A stretch of DNA of 64,000 bases from Epiperipatus broadwayi (GCA_028023455.1 JAQFVV010000283.1:1137501-1201500); one strand, 5' to 3'. Shown: positions 43,456-56,235, numbered from the stretch's first letter. The notes: a model not told the origin generated them from the letters alone. Made by a program: numbers and translations.

Positions 43456-43690
43456 TCATTCCATCATCAGATTTTCAATAGGATGGACGGCTGAAGAGTT
43501 GGAAGGTGAAGTGGATTGAAGCCTGTCCATAAAAGTATGAAGATTGGCTATCTTAATATAAATCTGAGCAATTATTGTATATATTTGTAGAGATGATAAT
43601 CTGAATCAATTGACGGGTGCTGGTTTAGCACGAAATATGTCTATTGGTGATTATTTATCTTTTAGACATATATGTGGACAAGTGTATCAG
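43455..43690 (+). repeat. single arm of the palindromic hammerhead element
   Basis: ATTCCATCATCAGATTTTCAATAGGATGG, GAAGTGGATTGAAGCCTGTCC, GGCTATCTTAATATAAATCTGAGCA and the ribozyme region match the right arm at 37.49-37.68 kb. The left arm is missing; LINE sequence abuts. Confidence 0.78.
43595..43654 (+). ncRNA. degenerate family-1 hammerhead (TTGACGG core)
   Basis: Stem II GTGCTG-GTT-TAGCAC (one G-U) and GAAA are intact, and CTA^TTGG is present. CTGATGA has become TTGACGG; inactive. Confidence 0.65.
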
Positions 43691-43819
43691 TGGCATGAGA
43701 TAGTATGAAGAGTTGAGGGTCATGTGAGAGTATGAGCTCAGAGTTGAGGGTCATGTGACAGTATGAGCTCAAAATAACCTATGTATTACATTGCTTGTAC
43801 AGATATATATATATATATA

Positions 43820-44338
43820 TGACAATAGATGGCATTCTACCAAAAGCACCATCAAGCATAAGTTTGTTTACATAAATGTCAGAGCAAGCATTCACTATCC
43901 CTAACTTTAGTTCCACCGTCAGATCATGATTTCAAGTTTTAACTTGTGTTTTTTTTGTTTTTCATAAATGTACCTTTGAGGTCTTTCTTGCAATGATATA
44001 TATTGCAGAGGCTTCTACTATATGGTGATGCTGAACTGATATCAGACCCATGTAGCTATCTGGCTTGCTATGCTGAGTTTGAAGACATTATGTGTCTAAA
44101 AGATTCACGCTTGCAAGCCAAATAGAAACTGTTTCATAAACACTCAGAATTTGTGTTTAGATCTATTTTTTTATTCCTGTCCTTCACTGATGATAGCAAA
44201 TGGTGGAACTAAAGTTAGAGATAGTGAATGCTCGCTCTGACGTTTATGTACGCTTGACGGTGTTTTTGGTAGAACACCATCTATTGTCAGAAATACAAGC
44301 ATTAGCAAGTTTTAACTTGTGTTTTTTTTGTTTTTCAT
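43820..44338. mobile_element. foldback element with about 90-bp arms and a 33-bp direct repeat
   Basis: 43820-43918 is inverted at 44202-44289 (TGACAATAGATGG / CCATCTATTGTCA, AGTGAATGCT / AGCATTCACT, CTTTAGTTCCACC / GGTGGAACTAAAG). An identical 33-bp segment beginning CAAGTTTTAACTTGTG occurs at 43933-43965 and again, in the same orientation, at 44306-44338 just outside the right arm. CACTGATGATAGCAAATGG beside the right arm looks like the start of a hammerhead core but lacks the rest. Confidence 0.8.
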
Positions 44339-44549
44339 ATGTATATAAAATGTCCGTTAATTAAAACAAAATTGTAATTATAATAAAAATAATAAATTTA
44401 ACATTGATTTTACTTCTTTTTTGCTTTCATAGCTATAGGTTTTGTAATGCTTTCTGAAATTCAAAATCATTATTTCTTTAAAAAAATAAACATTTTGTAT
44501 CATTTTTAAAATATTATTTTAAAATTATTAACTATGAAACAAAATTCAT

Positions 44550-44870
44550 TGTTTAGATTACGATGAAATTAGTCATAGAATTAAATTTGTTTTGAGTGCT
44601 TTGGGTAGAAATAACTTAACATTAAAATGAAATATACCTATGTGTTTGAAAAGAAAGGGTTTCAATAAAGTTTTTACTTACGGATCTGAGACTTGGACAT
44701 CTTAATAGAAGATCAATACAGAGACTTCAAACCACTCAAAAAAGTATGGAGAAATCCATGTTAGATGTAACAAGTAGGGATTGACAATTGAAGCAGTCAA
44801 TCTTAGCTTAAGATTGAGCTTCATGTTTCCACCTACTAATCCGTGTTTAAATCCCTATTTCCCATCCTTC
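44550..44870 (+). pseudogene. RTE-like LINE C-terminal fragment
   Basis: ATTAGTCATAGAATTAAATTTG and GTTTTTACTTACGGATCTGAGACTTGGAC give the VFTYGSETWT block. AGACTTCAAACCACTCAAAAAAGTATGGAG gives the RLQTTQKSMEK block. The end at about 44.8 kb joins a module with GTGTTTAAATCCC like the ends of the palindromic elements. Confidence 0.65.
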
Positions 44871-45097
44871 TCCTTTTGTCATGTATATATATATTTCATG
44901 TATATATTTGAAATGCGCACCTAAATTATAAAATTTAATGTTTCAATAACATGTTTTAAAATTAATTAATTCTTTTTTATAAATTATTAGTTCTTTTTTA
45001 TTAAAGTATCATAGGTGCGACTCAAATATATATATAGGAGCAATTACTAACAAAATATTGATTTTTAAATATTTTATCATGCATCATTTTTAGCTTT

Positions 45098-45098
45098 T

Positions 45099-45134
<36 letters not shown>

Positions 45135-45205
45135 TTCATAAAAACGGCCAAAAAAAACCCCCCAACCCCCCCCCACCAACCAATTGTTTGGAAGGGGGGT
45201 GAGAC
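45098..45205. repeat. poly-T tract followed by A/C/G homopolymers (possible artefact)
   Basis: A T run of about 34 bases (45099-45132) is followed by C-rich and G-rich homopolymers (CCCCCC, CCCCCCCC, GGGGGG) unlike the surroundings. Same character as 8.65-9.0 kb. Confidence 0.6.
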
Positions 45206-46760
45206 CTCTCAGCTAACAACGCTTGACAATGCTTGTTTTTTTATTATTAAACTATTGTAAAATCCAATATGAAAGATGCTACAGTACTTGTCTAAAAATA
45301 ATTAAAGGGGTTGGAAGCACTATTGTTTTAATCTGGGGTAGGTATTTTTTAATTAAAGTTTTACTTAAAATGGGATTAAGATTAGAGACACTTTTGTTAA
45401 AAACATGTCAAATCTATTTCTAATCTGGAAATAGATTTGAATTTATTTTTGGACATTATCTTACTGTTGCATCTTCAAAAACAACCAATAAAGAAAAAGT
45501 ATAAAATGACTGAATTTTGAGTCATAGATTAGATTAGCTACTATTGAGAGAACTGATTGCTACTAGACACCATGCTGTTTTGAAATCTAAAAATTATGTA
45601 GTAGTGAGTCCACCACCCTTCTCTGGCCCTGTTGGGTCATCATCTTTCATGGCCATACCATCTAACTGCTGCCTGAAAGAAAGTAAAAGCCTAAAGAAGG
45701 AACTCTGGAATGCTTAATAGAAGCTTGCTGTCACCAAGAATTCAATTGGATCCTCAATTTGCCATGCATGAGCCGTACTTTGAAAATAGACACTAAATTT
45801 GCACAAGGTAACTCTTATGCTACTATTTGAAAATGAATCTAGCCTAACTAATCTCAAATCCTGCTATCAAGATTTCTAACGTTTGTTCAATTTTCTCTCT
45901 TTTAAATAATATGTAATTTGCTTTTAAATAATTTATATAAATTTAATTCTCTCTCATATGCTCTTAACTTTCTTTAACTTTGGTGCGGTCATTTATTTAT
46001 ATGTATTTATTATTTGATTTATATATCTGTTATTGATATGCGAATTTCAAAGAATATGATGAGTTGAATTTCTAAAAATCTTTTTTGTCATTTTTAACTA
46101 AACCTTCATGAAAAGATTATTAGCGTCCCCTTTAAATATACATATATACTGCATTATAAATTAATACGTTTGCCAGATTGTTTTATGAATCAATATTTTA
46201 GGTCCGTTTTTAATATAAAAATTGATTTGTTTAACTCTGGATTTTCTACCCGGGGAAAATCCAGAACTCAAGCTAATTAACGCTCTGAAACATTTATTTT
46301 ATAATTATTTATTAAATTCTGAAAGGGTGACTTATAATTTGTTTTCTATATAACTGCTAATTTTACTTCATTTTTCATACTCTTAAAATATCAAATACCA
46401 TATTTAAATATTCCAGTTATTATAAAAATCATGAAGGTGGGATTGAATTATTTTAAATATCAGAAAAGGGATGAGGGTAAATCTTAATGTTTTTTTTTTA
46501 CTAAATAAAATCTTCATGTATATTTTATTAATCTAAATTTTTCTCTCTATATATATATATAACTGCATAGTGATATTATTTATATAAATCATAGCATTCA
46601 AATAAGGGTCATCTATTTTAAAGCAGTAAATTATATTTCATGCTGTTAGTGACATTTATCATTACTTCATTGCAGACATTTGGCCTTATCTTCATGTTTA
46701 TTTATATGTGCTTCTTAATCTGGGGGTTGCGACAAGTTCGAACCCATAGATTTATTTCTC

Positions 46761-46895
46761 TAAAATACCTCTGGTGGTGGTGATCCCATAAGTTTGGCAC
46801 ACGCTATGCACATCTACTTTCTTCATATAAAAAGACCTCTGGCAGTGATTCCCTAAGTCTGGCACACACTATGCCCATCCTCTTCGTTCTCATCC
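46761..46895 (+). repeat. tandem duplication, about 67-bp unit, two copies
   Basis: The two units share AAA.ACCTCTGG.....TGAT.CC.TAAGT.TGGCACAC.CTATGC.CATC..CTT. They differ by scattered substitutions and a short gap, so the duplication is old. Confidence 0.75.
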
Positions 46896-47754
46896 AGAAG
46901 CACGACCATCTCCTTTTAGTTATTTTTGGCTATTATGTCAGTACCACAAAACTTCTTATTATTATTATTATTTCTTTTGCTTATGACCTAATTTTAGTGC
47001 TGTAATAATATTAAAATTGCGCTCTGCTCAATATATATAAATGCCGGATATTATTAACTTTATTAAATTTATTTCAGTCTTATACAATCCCACCATCGTA
47101 ACTTATTTCTGTATTTAAGAGTATCTATATGCCTTAGGATAAATAAAGCAGTCGTTAAAATAATTTTTCATTAAATATTTTGTCATAGTTTCAAATATAA
47201 TGTTTTCAAATGTATTTTGTTTATGTTCATGAACTCAATGGCGTTAAAATAGTTTATATCATATGTATAATGAATTTTGGAATGCTCCTAGAATAATATA
47301 TGTTAGTCACCATGTTTCTGAATCGTAAATCAAAGCGTTAATGGCAGTATTATGTAATTTTTTTTAATATTCGATTGGCATCTTAATATTGGACCCACCA
47401 AAGATGTGTGCTTATTTATAATATATCATTTAACTAATAAAGAGCATATGAGAAATAATAGCGTGAATGACACTATGTAATCATCTACTGTTTGCTCATT
47501 CACACACACACTAATGTATATGATTAAGTCATAATGTATAATAATTTGTCATTATATTAAACTAATAATTTTATTGTCTAACGTATTTGAGTAGTTCGAA
47601 TTCCTTTTCCTCCACTTCCATACATACAGTTAGTTATGTGTATATATATTTTAGTTTAGTCATAGTTAATAGATGTCTCATTGTTTTGCTCAGCTTTGCT
47701 AGTCGGCCAGATTAAAATTAATTCTCATGTGCCATCACTATTATGTTATTCTTT

Positions 47755-47880
47755 AGGTGTTTGATCTGGGGCTTAGAGAGTGGGTTCGAATTCAGCCTGG
47801 TCCCTGACCTAAATCTCGGGCTTGACTGGGTTTGAAGTACATTTTGTGAGTTCCAGCTCATGTTAGATGGATAAACATGT
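47755..47880 (+). repeat. SINE-like fragment with B box
   Basis: GTGGGTTCGAATTCAGCCTGG at about 47781 fits a Pol III B box (GGTTCGAATTC). It is followed by a less AT-rich body (ATCTCGGGCTTGACTGGGTTTG). No convincing A box. Confidence 0.4.
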
Positions 47881-47934
47881 TTTGACTGGTACACAATGAA
47901 ATCATGGGTAAGAAAACAAATAGATGTCACTAAC

Positions 47935-48215
47935 ATCACTGAAAGAATTAAAAGATTGAGGTGGAGTTGGGCTGGACATATTGCTAGAACAGATGATAAT
48001 AGATGGACAGTTGAAATCTTAAACTGTATTCCAAGAGATTTATAAGACCTAGAAAGTAATCACTTGTGAGATGGATTGGTGAAATAAGTAAGTGTGCAGG
48101 GATGGTATGGAGAAGATAAGTTACAGATAAAGAGAAGACGAACTGAACATGAAGAGACCTTCATTCTTCAGTGGATTGATAATGGTTGAGAAAAATGATG
48201 CTTAAAAATAATACT
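47935..48215 (+). pseudogene. RTE-like LINE 3' end
   Basis: Open frame start: ERIKRLRWSWAGHIARTDD, then NRWTVEILNCIPRDL and a stop. Further blocks are DLES..L.DG and TFILQ/HSSVDW near 48170, ending AATGGTTGAGAAAAATGATG. This is the RIKRLKW.WAGHIAR.DD.RWT..VL.W.PR block of RTE-like LINEs. The best-preserved example of this block in the window. Confidence 0.82.
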
Positions 48216-49794
48216 ACTTTTTTCATTTCTTTTTAAATATTTCACTAATGGGATCTGCTTGCCATACTTTGATATCTTCTGGCAAAATCTTTCTTGGGTC
48301 AAATAAAAACTTATTAAATCTGGTTAAAAAATATTTTCATTGTTTAAATCATTTAACAACTTAGCTGTCTATGACATCCTAAATTACATATCTTTCACAA
48401 TGCTTTGGATTAAATTGCAAAATAGTTTTGACTATCTGTGAGTCTTCTTCAGAACATACCTTCAATCCTTTTATATTGTAAAAATTTAATTTTCTCGTTA
48501 CTGACTATAGATAAATTTTAACACACTGGCCAATACTTTACTTAAATTATAATCTGCAGCTAGAATTAAATATTTAAGTACAAAACATTTACTACAATTA
48601 TGAATAGCATAATTTAAACAAGGGTAATGCAAACAGTTCATTTTTAGTCAAATAAATTGTATTCAATATGCATAAATGTAGATGATATAAATAATTCCAG
48701 ATTTTGAAACGTTCTAAATTATCATATTCTGTAATGATAATTATTCTGTATTAATTAGAAAGTCAAATTACAATAATGCATTTTATCTTTCAACGATTCA
48801 TATAATTCTATACATACATGTATTTACAATAAGCATAATAAATAACTAAACTTTCATCTACTACTGTATAATTTTGATTCTATCCTGTATTTGTAATATA
48901 AACAGCTTCCATATTTTGTAATCCAGAGCAGCCATTTGTTTCAAAGCCAACCATTGGAAATTTGAGCAATTAGTAGTTGCGCATATCGTTGTGCAATTTG
49001 AAGCTCGTACTCAGAGTGTTTTCTAAAATTTAACAGTGATTTACATTAAAAGGAATGTAATTAAGCCTTCATCAGGCATCTTTAACTTTTTTATTCTCAA
49101 ACTAAATGTGCAAACATTTACAAAATAGTAATTTTATGAATCCAAGACAATTTCAGTGGTACCCATGGTGAAAAGAATTATTTCTTCTCATTTTGGCATC
49201 AGGATATCGATTACTAAACTTATAAAAGAGTTATCATTCCTTAGTTTATAATATGAAAATTTCAAACATTTAAAATAATGATATGAATTCTGAATATTTA
49301 CTATAGATAGTTGTAAAAGAAAAAGTATAGAGAAAAAATAAAATAAACAATTTTTCCTCTCTCTTTTTAATAATTTTAGTTACCTCTTAGTTTTTAACTT
49401 TTAAAAACATAATAAAGGTTAAAATAAATATAATTTAAATTAATGTTTATCAGTTTTTTTAAAAAAAGAAAAAAATTAGTTTTTAATGTTTTTGTTAAAG
49501 AATGTTTTTAATTAATTAAAGTTGATTTTTTTTCCTTTTCTCTTTATCTTTCTAAAACAAATGTAGTGTTTTTTAAATTAAACTGTAATTAAAAGATTAT
49601 CCATTTCTAGTAATTAAAAAGAGAAAAAAATATTACAGAATATTTTTTAATGATTAAGGTATGATTGGAATTTTTAAATTAATTGCAAAATAAAAAAAAT
49701 TAAATAATCTTTTTATAAAAATAGAATCAATTAGTCAGTATTTTGTGCTGCCATTTTTAAAATAGTGTATGAGTGGATGAATAACAAGATTGGA

Positions 49795-51445
49795 TACTGA
49801 TTTAGAATGCCCTCATGGCCATTTTGAATTTTAAGGACTGCCCAAAACTATCGCTGACATATCCAAGTTGATAAATGGCATCAATAATCCACATGTGATT
49901 ATGATGACTATCCATTACAAAATTGCACTTTACATCAATAATTAACAAAATTAAGGTGCAAATTTCATACAACTATGCTTGATAAATGCAAAAGGTGGGA
50001 GAAATGAATAAATTTTGAAATACTAAAAGCTTATAATTTCTAAAATATGAATTTAAAATACTTAAACAGAAAAAGTAAAGGAAAAAATAATGGACTTGTA
50101 TATTAATTAAAAACCACATGTTCAATTTATATAAAATTAATCAAGCCATAATTTTAAAATACTTAAAGGTTCTAAAATGCAAATTGTGTTACAGTATAGG
50201 CCCACAACCACATGTAGAAATCATGTAAATTTTGAATAAATGTAGAAACAACTGCTGAAGCATATTAATTCTATAATTAATAATAAATTGTATTTTATTT
50301 TAACATTAATCAAAAGAATAATTGTCTAAAGCAAAGAATATTAATTTTATAATTAATAAAAAATTAATAAATCAGATTTTTTCTTACCACAGTGAGTAAT
50401 GTTGTATGCTTAATTTCTCACATATCATTATTTTCTGGAAGATGGCTAAAAAGAATCTAAATGATAGATTTATTCATTAAATTTTTCAAAGATGCTAATG
50501 CTATCTACTGACAATGAAAAGATTAGTGTTTATTTATTTAAAATCCAATACCTGTTTTATATTTGAAATAATAAAATTTATATTAAAATCTGTAAATATT
50601 TTTTAAACATATTTATGTGTTCATTTGTTGGTGGTAAAAGTCATTTCAATATTAATAAATAGAAAATTGTGTAAATAGATATATAGATTTGTATCAATTT
50701 CAAGACCCCATAAAAACCTTGCATGATCAAGTGTAGATCCAATATCCACATCAGCAGATGAAATGTGAACAACACTATTTTTATCTCCATTTTATTTTTC
50801 TAACTACATGGAACAAAGGAATCATGCATCATAAATTTCTATCTGGTAAGAAAAAATCCTATTAATTGTAAAATTATATTGTAATTGATCAATTTTACAT
50901 TATTTCTACATGTGATTATGGATATATATTGTAACATATTTTAGAACTTATAAGCTTTTAGTTTTTCAAAATTAGAAGCTTGGTTTGATCAGACTTCTCA
51001 TTGTGATTCTTCCCACTCCCCGCATATTTTGCACCATAATTATTGTAATAAAATTTATATTTTAGAAGTTATAATCTTTTAGTATTTCAAAATTATAAAC
51101 TTGATTTGAAGAATTTTATGCTATTTCAACATGTGATTATAGGCATATATTGTAATAAAATTCACATTTTAGAAGTTATAAGGTTTTATATTTCAAAATT
51201 ATAAGCTTGGTTTAAGCAGACCTGCAATTTTGGATAATATTTTGTATTATCGAAAACATCCTTTCCTCTTCCCATATACTTCAGTGCTTTGCATCATCAT
51301 TATTGTAATAATATTAATATTTTAGATGGAATAAGCTTTTCGAAATTAAGCCTGCTCTCACTGCCATTTTGACTTTTGAGGACCACCCAAAACTCCTGCG
51401 CACACACCCAAGTGACCCTATGTGGATTATCCATTGTCATTTATC
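49795..51445. repeat. insertion with direct ends and inverted sub-repeats
   Basis: About 100-bp direct repeats, GCC.TC....CCATTTTGA.TTTT...GAC..CCCAAAACT.... with TATCCATT, lie at about 49810-49920 and 51350-51440. Inside, a module ATTTTAGAA.TTATAA.CTTTTAGT.TTTCAAAAT occurs in plus orientation at about 50935, 51060 and 51165 (partly at 51320) and in minus orientation at about 50010. ACATGTGATTAT also recurs (50910, 51130, and near 49890). Confidence 0.6.
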
Positions 51446-52204
51446 ATTAGGATGTATAAGCATTGGTTTTAGCTAGTTTTTAGAATTCAAAATGGTGGAG
51501 AGCATATTTTAAATCAGCACCCAAGATTGTTCAAAAATGATAGAGGTGAGGATAAGGTAAGTAGACTTAATATCTAGTTAGTATTAGACATTCGTGATTC
51601 AGGTATTGAGGAAAATAACAGTAGGAGCTTAACTTTTTGAGAAAACAGTGAGAAGTTAATTTTAAGCTGACTGCTTGGTTAAAAAAGATATTATTTTAAA
51701 TGAAGTTGAAAAAAATTATCTGCTTACATTAGCTAGAATCTGAGCAAAAAAAAATGTAGAAAAATACACCTGGGAGAGATTTACAATGAGACTTGTGTAT
51801 CAATCCAAAAACATGCCTCAGTCTGTACTTACCTGATGTAGAAATCTGTTTTCATCTGAAAATTATTATTAGAAATTTAAAACTTAAAGCTACAAAAAAA
51901 ATTAATATAAGAATTTTTAATGGAAATAGTGGATAAAGAAAACTAGTGCCAACTTCTCAGAAAATTATTCTTCTAACTTTAAATAGAACATATAAAAAAA
52001 AGAAAAAAATTTTAAGTCACTAAAACTATAAATACAAAAGACTAAAATAATAAAGTCCATATTAATAATATATTGCAGTATGTACATCTACATTTTCAAA
52101 TATTTTTTGGTAATATAAGTAATAATTGACAGTAATAAATAATTTTGATTTATGTTATTGGTTATTGTTTTTGAACCATATTTTATTTACTTTATCTTCC
52201 CAAA

Positions 52205-52635
52205 ATACCCAAGAGCATCACATGATCATCATTTCTTATGCTTGCTCATAACTGTTATTAAAAGAGGCAAAAAACTCTCCATAGAGTAGTGTCACTCAGT
52301 GCAAGCCAGAGTAATCAATGGATGCCAGAAGGCTTGTGCATAAAATCCCTATCTAATGCCTATTCATCCAATATCCCCAGACAGGTTTCTAGCTTGAGGA
52401 TTTCATCAGTGAGGAGCCTTGGATCTGAGAGCACTGCACCTTGTGGCTTTCATGAGTAAGGAGACTTGGATCTGAGAGCACTGCATCTAGATCTTAGCTA
52501 TAAACTGGTCTAGGAATATTGTATGAGTAGGCACTAGATATGGATTTTAATGCACAAGCCTTCTGGCATCCATTGTTTATTCTGGCTTGCACAGAGTGGC
52601 ACTACTGTATGGAGAGTTATGCCTGTTTTAAATAC
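52205..52635. mobile_element. family-2 hammerhead repeat, composite foldback
   Basis: It starts GAGCATCACATGATCATCATTTCTTATGCTTGC and AAAACTCTCCAT. The left arm AGTGCAAGCCAGAGTAATCAATGGATGCCAGAAGGCTTGTGCAT is inverted at about 52550-52600. Between them lie a minus-strand hammerhead, a truncated second one (CTCATGA core, 52445-52471) and the right half of a plus-strand one (52495-52524). It is absent from the corresponding place in copy B, so it inserted after that duplication. Confidence 0.8.
52367..52423 (-). ncRNA. hammerhead ribozyme, family 2
   Basis: Minus strand: TCCAA/TTGGA outer and CCTCA/TGGGG inner stem I are fully paired (one G-U). CTGATGA and GAAA are intact, stem III ACCTGT has two pairs, and cleavage falls after GTC. 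Stem II (AATC..AGCTA) is poorly paired, which is the main defect. Confidence 0.72.
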
Positions 52636-55043
52636 ACAAGACAATGGGTTTTTCCCATTTTCATAAGGAGAGGGAAAGCTTTTGGCTAACCTTTTATCTT
52701 TTATTGTGAAATGTTGTTTATCATCTTTTGCCAATATAAAAAGAAATAATTTTACTAAAATAAATGTCAATTTAATGATAAGAATCAACAGGGTAATCTT
52801 ATTTGTCATATGAAAAGATAGAATGTAGGTATTAAGAGATCCTTTACTCAGCTTTTTGATGCCAGGTTTCTGAGTTGAAAGCCTTAACTGCACACACTTT
52901 TTTCAATGGCAAATAATATAGATTACTAGACATAATTTTCCATATAAGGTAAAACAGATGATCATGTGTTCTGACAAAAAAAACTATTGAGTAAGAAGAG
53001 GAATTTCTAAATTCTTGAGACATGAGCTAGCAAATGCAAGAAGTATGAAAAAAGTTTTTGGCTTTTTGTAGATGAAAAGTCACAGAAATAAGGAATAAGC
53101 CCAATGTAAATGGTATATCTGTCAAAATAGTAATGAACCTAGTTCACAAAAAAATGCATTAATAGTTCAGAATATAGGAATTATTCACAGAACTAGCAGT
53201 GGGAACAATATGAATAGAAGTTGACCAATCATCCATTTCAGACCTACTTAAGTGAAGAATTTCTGAAAAGAGTAAATGTAGAAGTTTTTTAGTAGTGTTC
53301 AGGACAATGCCTTCTCATTTAAATTAAAATGAGTGTGAAGAAAACATTTGTTGCCTGCATATCAAATTTTATCCCCATTCCTTGTAGTCTAAATTTAAAT
53401 AAAAATAATGAATAGGCAATAATGATGAAGAAAAATGGAAAGAATTATTTTTTTAATGTTTTTTTCAGAAATGTCAATTGTTAAAATTATATAAAATTTA
53501 CATTTGTTACTTTATAATATGAAAATTCCAAACACTTTGAATGAGATGAGACTATTAATATTTATTGTTTGTTAAAGATAATTGTAAAAACAAGGAAAGG
53601 TATAAAGGAAAAGCAAAATAAAATGAATAAATTTTTCTCCTCTTTCTCTTTTTAATAATTTTAATTATCTATTAGTTTTTAAAGCTGTAAAAAATAATAA
53701 GAGATAAGATAAATAAGGAAACTTTAACTAGTACTCTCCAGTTTTTAAAACAAAAGAAAAAAATAAGGTTTTAATATTTTTGTAAAAAATTCTGTTTTTA
53801 ATTAACCAAATTTGATTTCTTTTTTCCTCTTTATCTTTCTAAAAAGATGTTTTTCAAATTAAAATATAATTAAAGAATTATTTATTTCTAGTGATTAAAA
53901 AAAAACTATAGAATAAATTTTCAATGATTAATATATAATTGGAATTTTTTAATTAATTAAAAAATAAATGAGGGAAATAATCTTTTGTAAATTTAAAATT
54001 GGTTGGTCAGGATTTAATGCTGTCATTGTTAAGTCATGCATAACCAGATGGATAACAAGATTTTTCCAATCAAATGATGGGGTGGGGGAGATTAAGGCAG
54101 TAGACTTGAATATCTAACCAGTATCAGTCATTCTTGACTCAAATATTAAAACAAACAACAGTAACAGCTAGGCTCTTCAGAGAACTATGAAAAGTAAAAT
54201 AAGACTACTCTCACTGCTAACTTTTTAAAAATGGAGTTGAAGAAAATTCTGTGTTAAACTTTAGCTAAAAGCTGAGTATCACTAAACCAACATTTAGCCT
54301 GTTCTCTAAAATAAAATGTAGAAAGAGAAGATCCTTGAGAAGGTTTGCATCAAGCTTTATGTGTTCATCCAAATGTATAAATGTTCCAGGCTATGCTAAT
54401 TTGATCTGGAAATCTGTGTTAATATGAAAGTTATTATATTGTATAATTGATAAATTCAACTTATGGCAACCTGACCAGGAAATCTCTTACAATTCGAATG
54501 TTATTATTTCAAGTTTGAAGCTACAGAAAGAAGTTAATGGATGAACCTTTAATGGAAATAGTGGATAATATTCACTGATATAAACCTATCTGAAAGTTAT
54601 TATTATTATTAGTTTTAATTGAATTTTTGAAGAGAAAAGAAAAAAATTGACAAAAAGACATTGCAATTATAATTACAAAGAATAACTAAAATAATGAAAT
54701 TTATGGTAACATGGGATTGTAATGTGCACATCTACATTTGTAAATAGTTTTTTATAAGTAGTAATAATTGATGATGATACCCTGTTCAGGCAAATAGCAA
54801 AGCTATAAAAAAAATTAAAGAAAGCATGGTCCTGATTATGCTCCTATTGACAATAATATGATTAATTAACATTGATAAAGTAGATAGAATCATGTAAAAT
54901 TACCCGTACAGATATGTACTTTTAAATAAATGAATATTGTTGACTTGAAATTGAACTAACAATAATAAGATTCAACATGTATCTTGCTATGCATTATAAT
55001 ACTATGTAACTATTGGATCAATAAAGTTTACTATTGTTGAAAC

Positions 55044-55195
<152 letters not shown>

Positions 55196-55334
55196 TTTAT
55201 TTTTTTATTATTATTGTTGTTGAAACTTTTTTGATTTATCTTCCCACCCAAAGTATAAAAGGTTAAAGGCCATTCCCATTTACATAAGGAGAGAAATAGG
55301 TTTTAGCTAAGTTTAAATTTTTTATCCTTTATTG

Positions 55335-55427
55335 TTTTTTTTTCCGTTTTTTTTCATATTTCAAATGCATTGATCGGGAAGTGAATCAAAACAGCTGCTT
55401 GGAAGGCAGCTGCCACAAACACTTGGC
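55335..55427 (-). repeat. tRNA-Gly-derived SINE with empty-site evidence
   Basis: Minus strand: GCTGCCTTCCAAGCAGC anticodon arm (anticodon TCC), B box GATTCACTTCC, then GATCAATGCATTTGAAATATG and an A-rich tail. It is flanked by TATCCTTTATTG on the left and CATCTTTTATTG on the right, a likely target-site duplication. The corresponding spot in copy A (about 52686-52710, TTATCTTTTATTGTG) has one copy and no insertion. Confidence 0.8.
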
Positions 55428-55664
55428 ATCTTTTATTGTTAAATATTGTTTTTTTATTTTTAATTAGTAAATGATACTTAACTTTGTTAAAGTACATGTT
55501 AATTAATTTAGTAATAAGAATTAAGAAGTCAGTCTTATTTGCTACATGAAATTATATTTTTATAAAAAATACATTATGTTTTTATATTGGACTATTTCCA
55601 TTTTCTAATATGAGTATTGAATGTCTTTAGAAAAATTTAATTTTATTTAAATATTTCAAATACA

Positions 55665-55850
55665 GTCAACTGTTAGTGATAGTATACCAAGAAGCTAGTA
55701 TATGTACAACATTTCAAGAGATGTTATTCTCCACTTTTCTTCAGATGTTTCTGGCCTTACCAGTGACAGTACTATCATGGGATTTGAACCTGGACCCTTA
55801 GATTATAGAGTATTGAATTTTAAATTAATGCTCCTGAGCCATCCTGCCAA
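55665..55850 (-). repeat. tRNA-derived SINE with long body
   Basis: Minus strand: GGCAGGATGGCTCAGGAGC (A box) at the right end and GGTTCAAATCC (B box, 55780-55790) about 50 bases on. Then follows a body with ACTGTCACTGGTAAGGCCAG down to about 55.67 kb. Different family from the TGACATAT-tailed SINEs. Confidence 0.7.
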
Positions 55851-56235
55851 AGGCAACAGTTTGTAGAAATCTCCTGATTTCTCCACTTTTTCCTAAGAGC
55901 AAAGTTGATTGGTGGTTTCCATACATTATGTATAGTCACACTAGGTTGTCTTATGGGATTTTTGCCATTGTCATGTGAGCAGCTTTTTTAAATTTTTTTC
56001 TTTGTATCTTTTCCTCTCTATCCAATATTTTTGTGTTTTCATTGGCACATACATGGTCTGCTATCTTAGACACATCTGTTTTCTCTCTTCTAATCACCAG
56101 TTTGTGTTCTTGCAAGTGATTTTCAATGTGACAACTGATCTCTCTAATATATGCTCTTCCACATTCACATGGTATTTCATAGATGTGGTTTTTTTCTTTT
56201 CAGCATCTCAAGTTTAGGTTTTGTAGATGTTAGAA
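55850..56235 (-). pseudogene. PLE GIY-YIG endonuclease domain (YEIPCECG family)
   Basis: From 56225 leftwards the minus strand reads HIYEIPCECGRAYIREI, then HLQEHKLVIRR, DVSKIADHV, and ILDREEKIQRKKFKKAAHM, then a stop. This matches VYEIPC.CG..YIGET.R....RL.EH.......H...........IL.RE....KR...EA. The normal YIGET is YIREI here, so a nuclease-core Gly and Thr are lost. A tail resembling VWKPP follows. The plus-strand 80-codon ORF is a shadow. Confidence 0.85.

Larger units (their letters stand above)
49190..52900. repeat. duplicated unit, copy A
   Basis: Blocks 49190-49790, 51480-52160 and 52640-52810 align colinearly with 53440-54060, 54060-54790 and 55235-55560 (copy B). Examples are TCTCTCTTTTTAATAATTTTA, TTTTTAATGGAAATAGTGGATAA and TTCATAAGGAGAG..AA..CTTTTGGCTAA. 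Copy A has extra material at 49.8-51.45 kb and a hammerhead repeat at 52.2-52.64 kb. No coding motif, so this is either an old local duplication or two copies of an unknown element. Confidence 0.75.

Noticed and set aside
44185-44215. Hammerhead starting at CACTGATGATAGC
   Set aside because: CTGATGA is present but GAAA is GAAC, stem II does not pair well and there is no NUH site in place.
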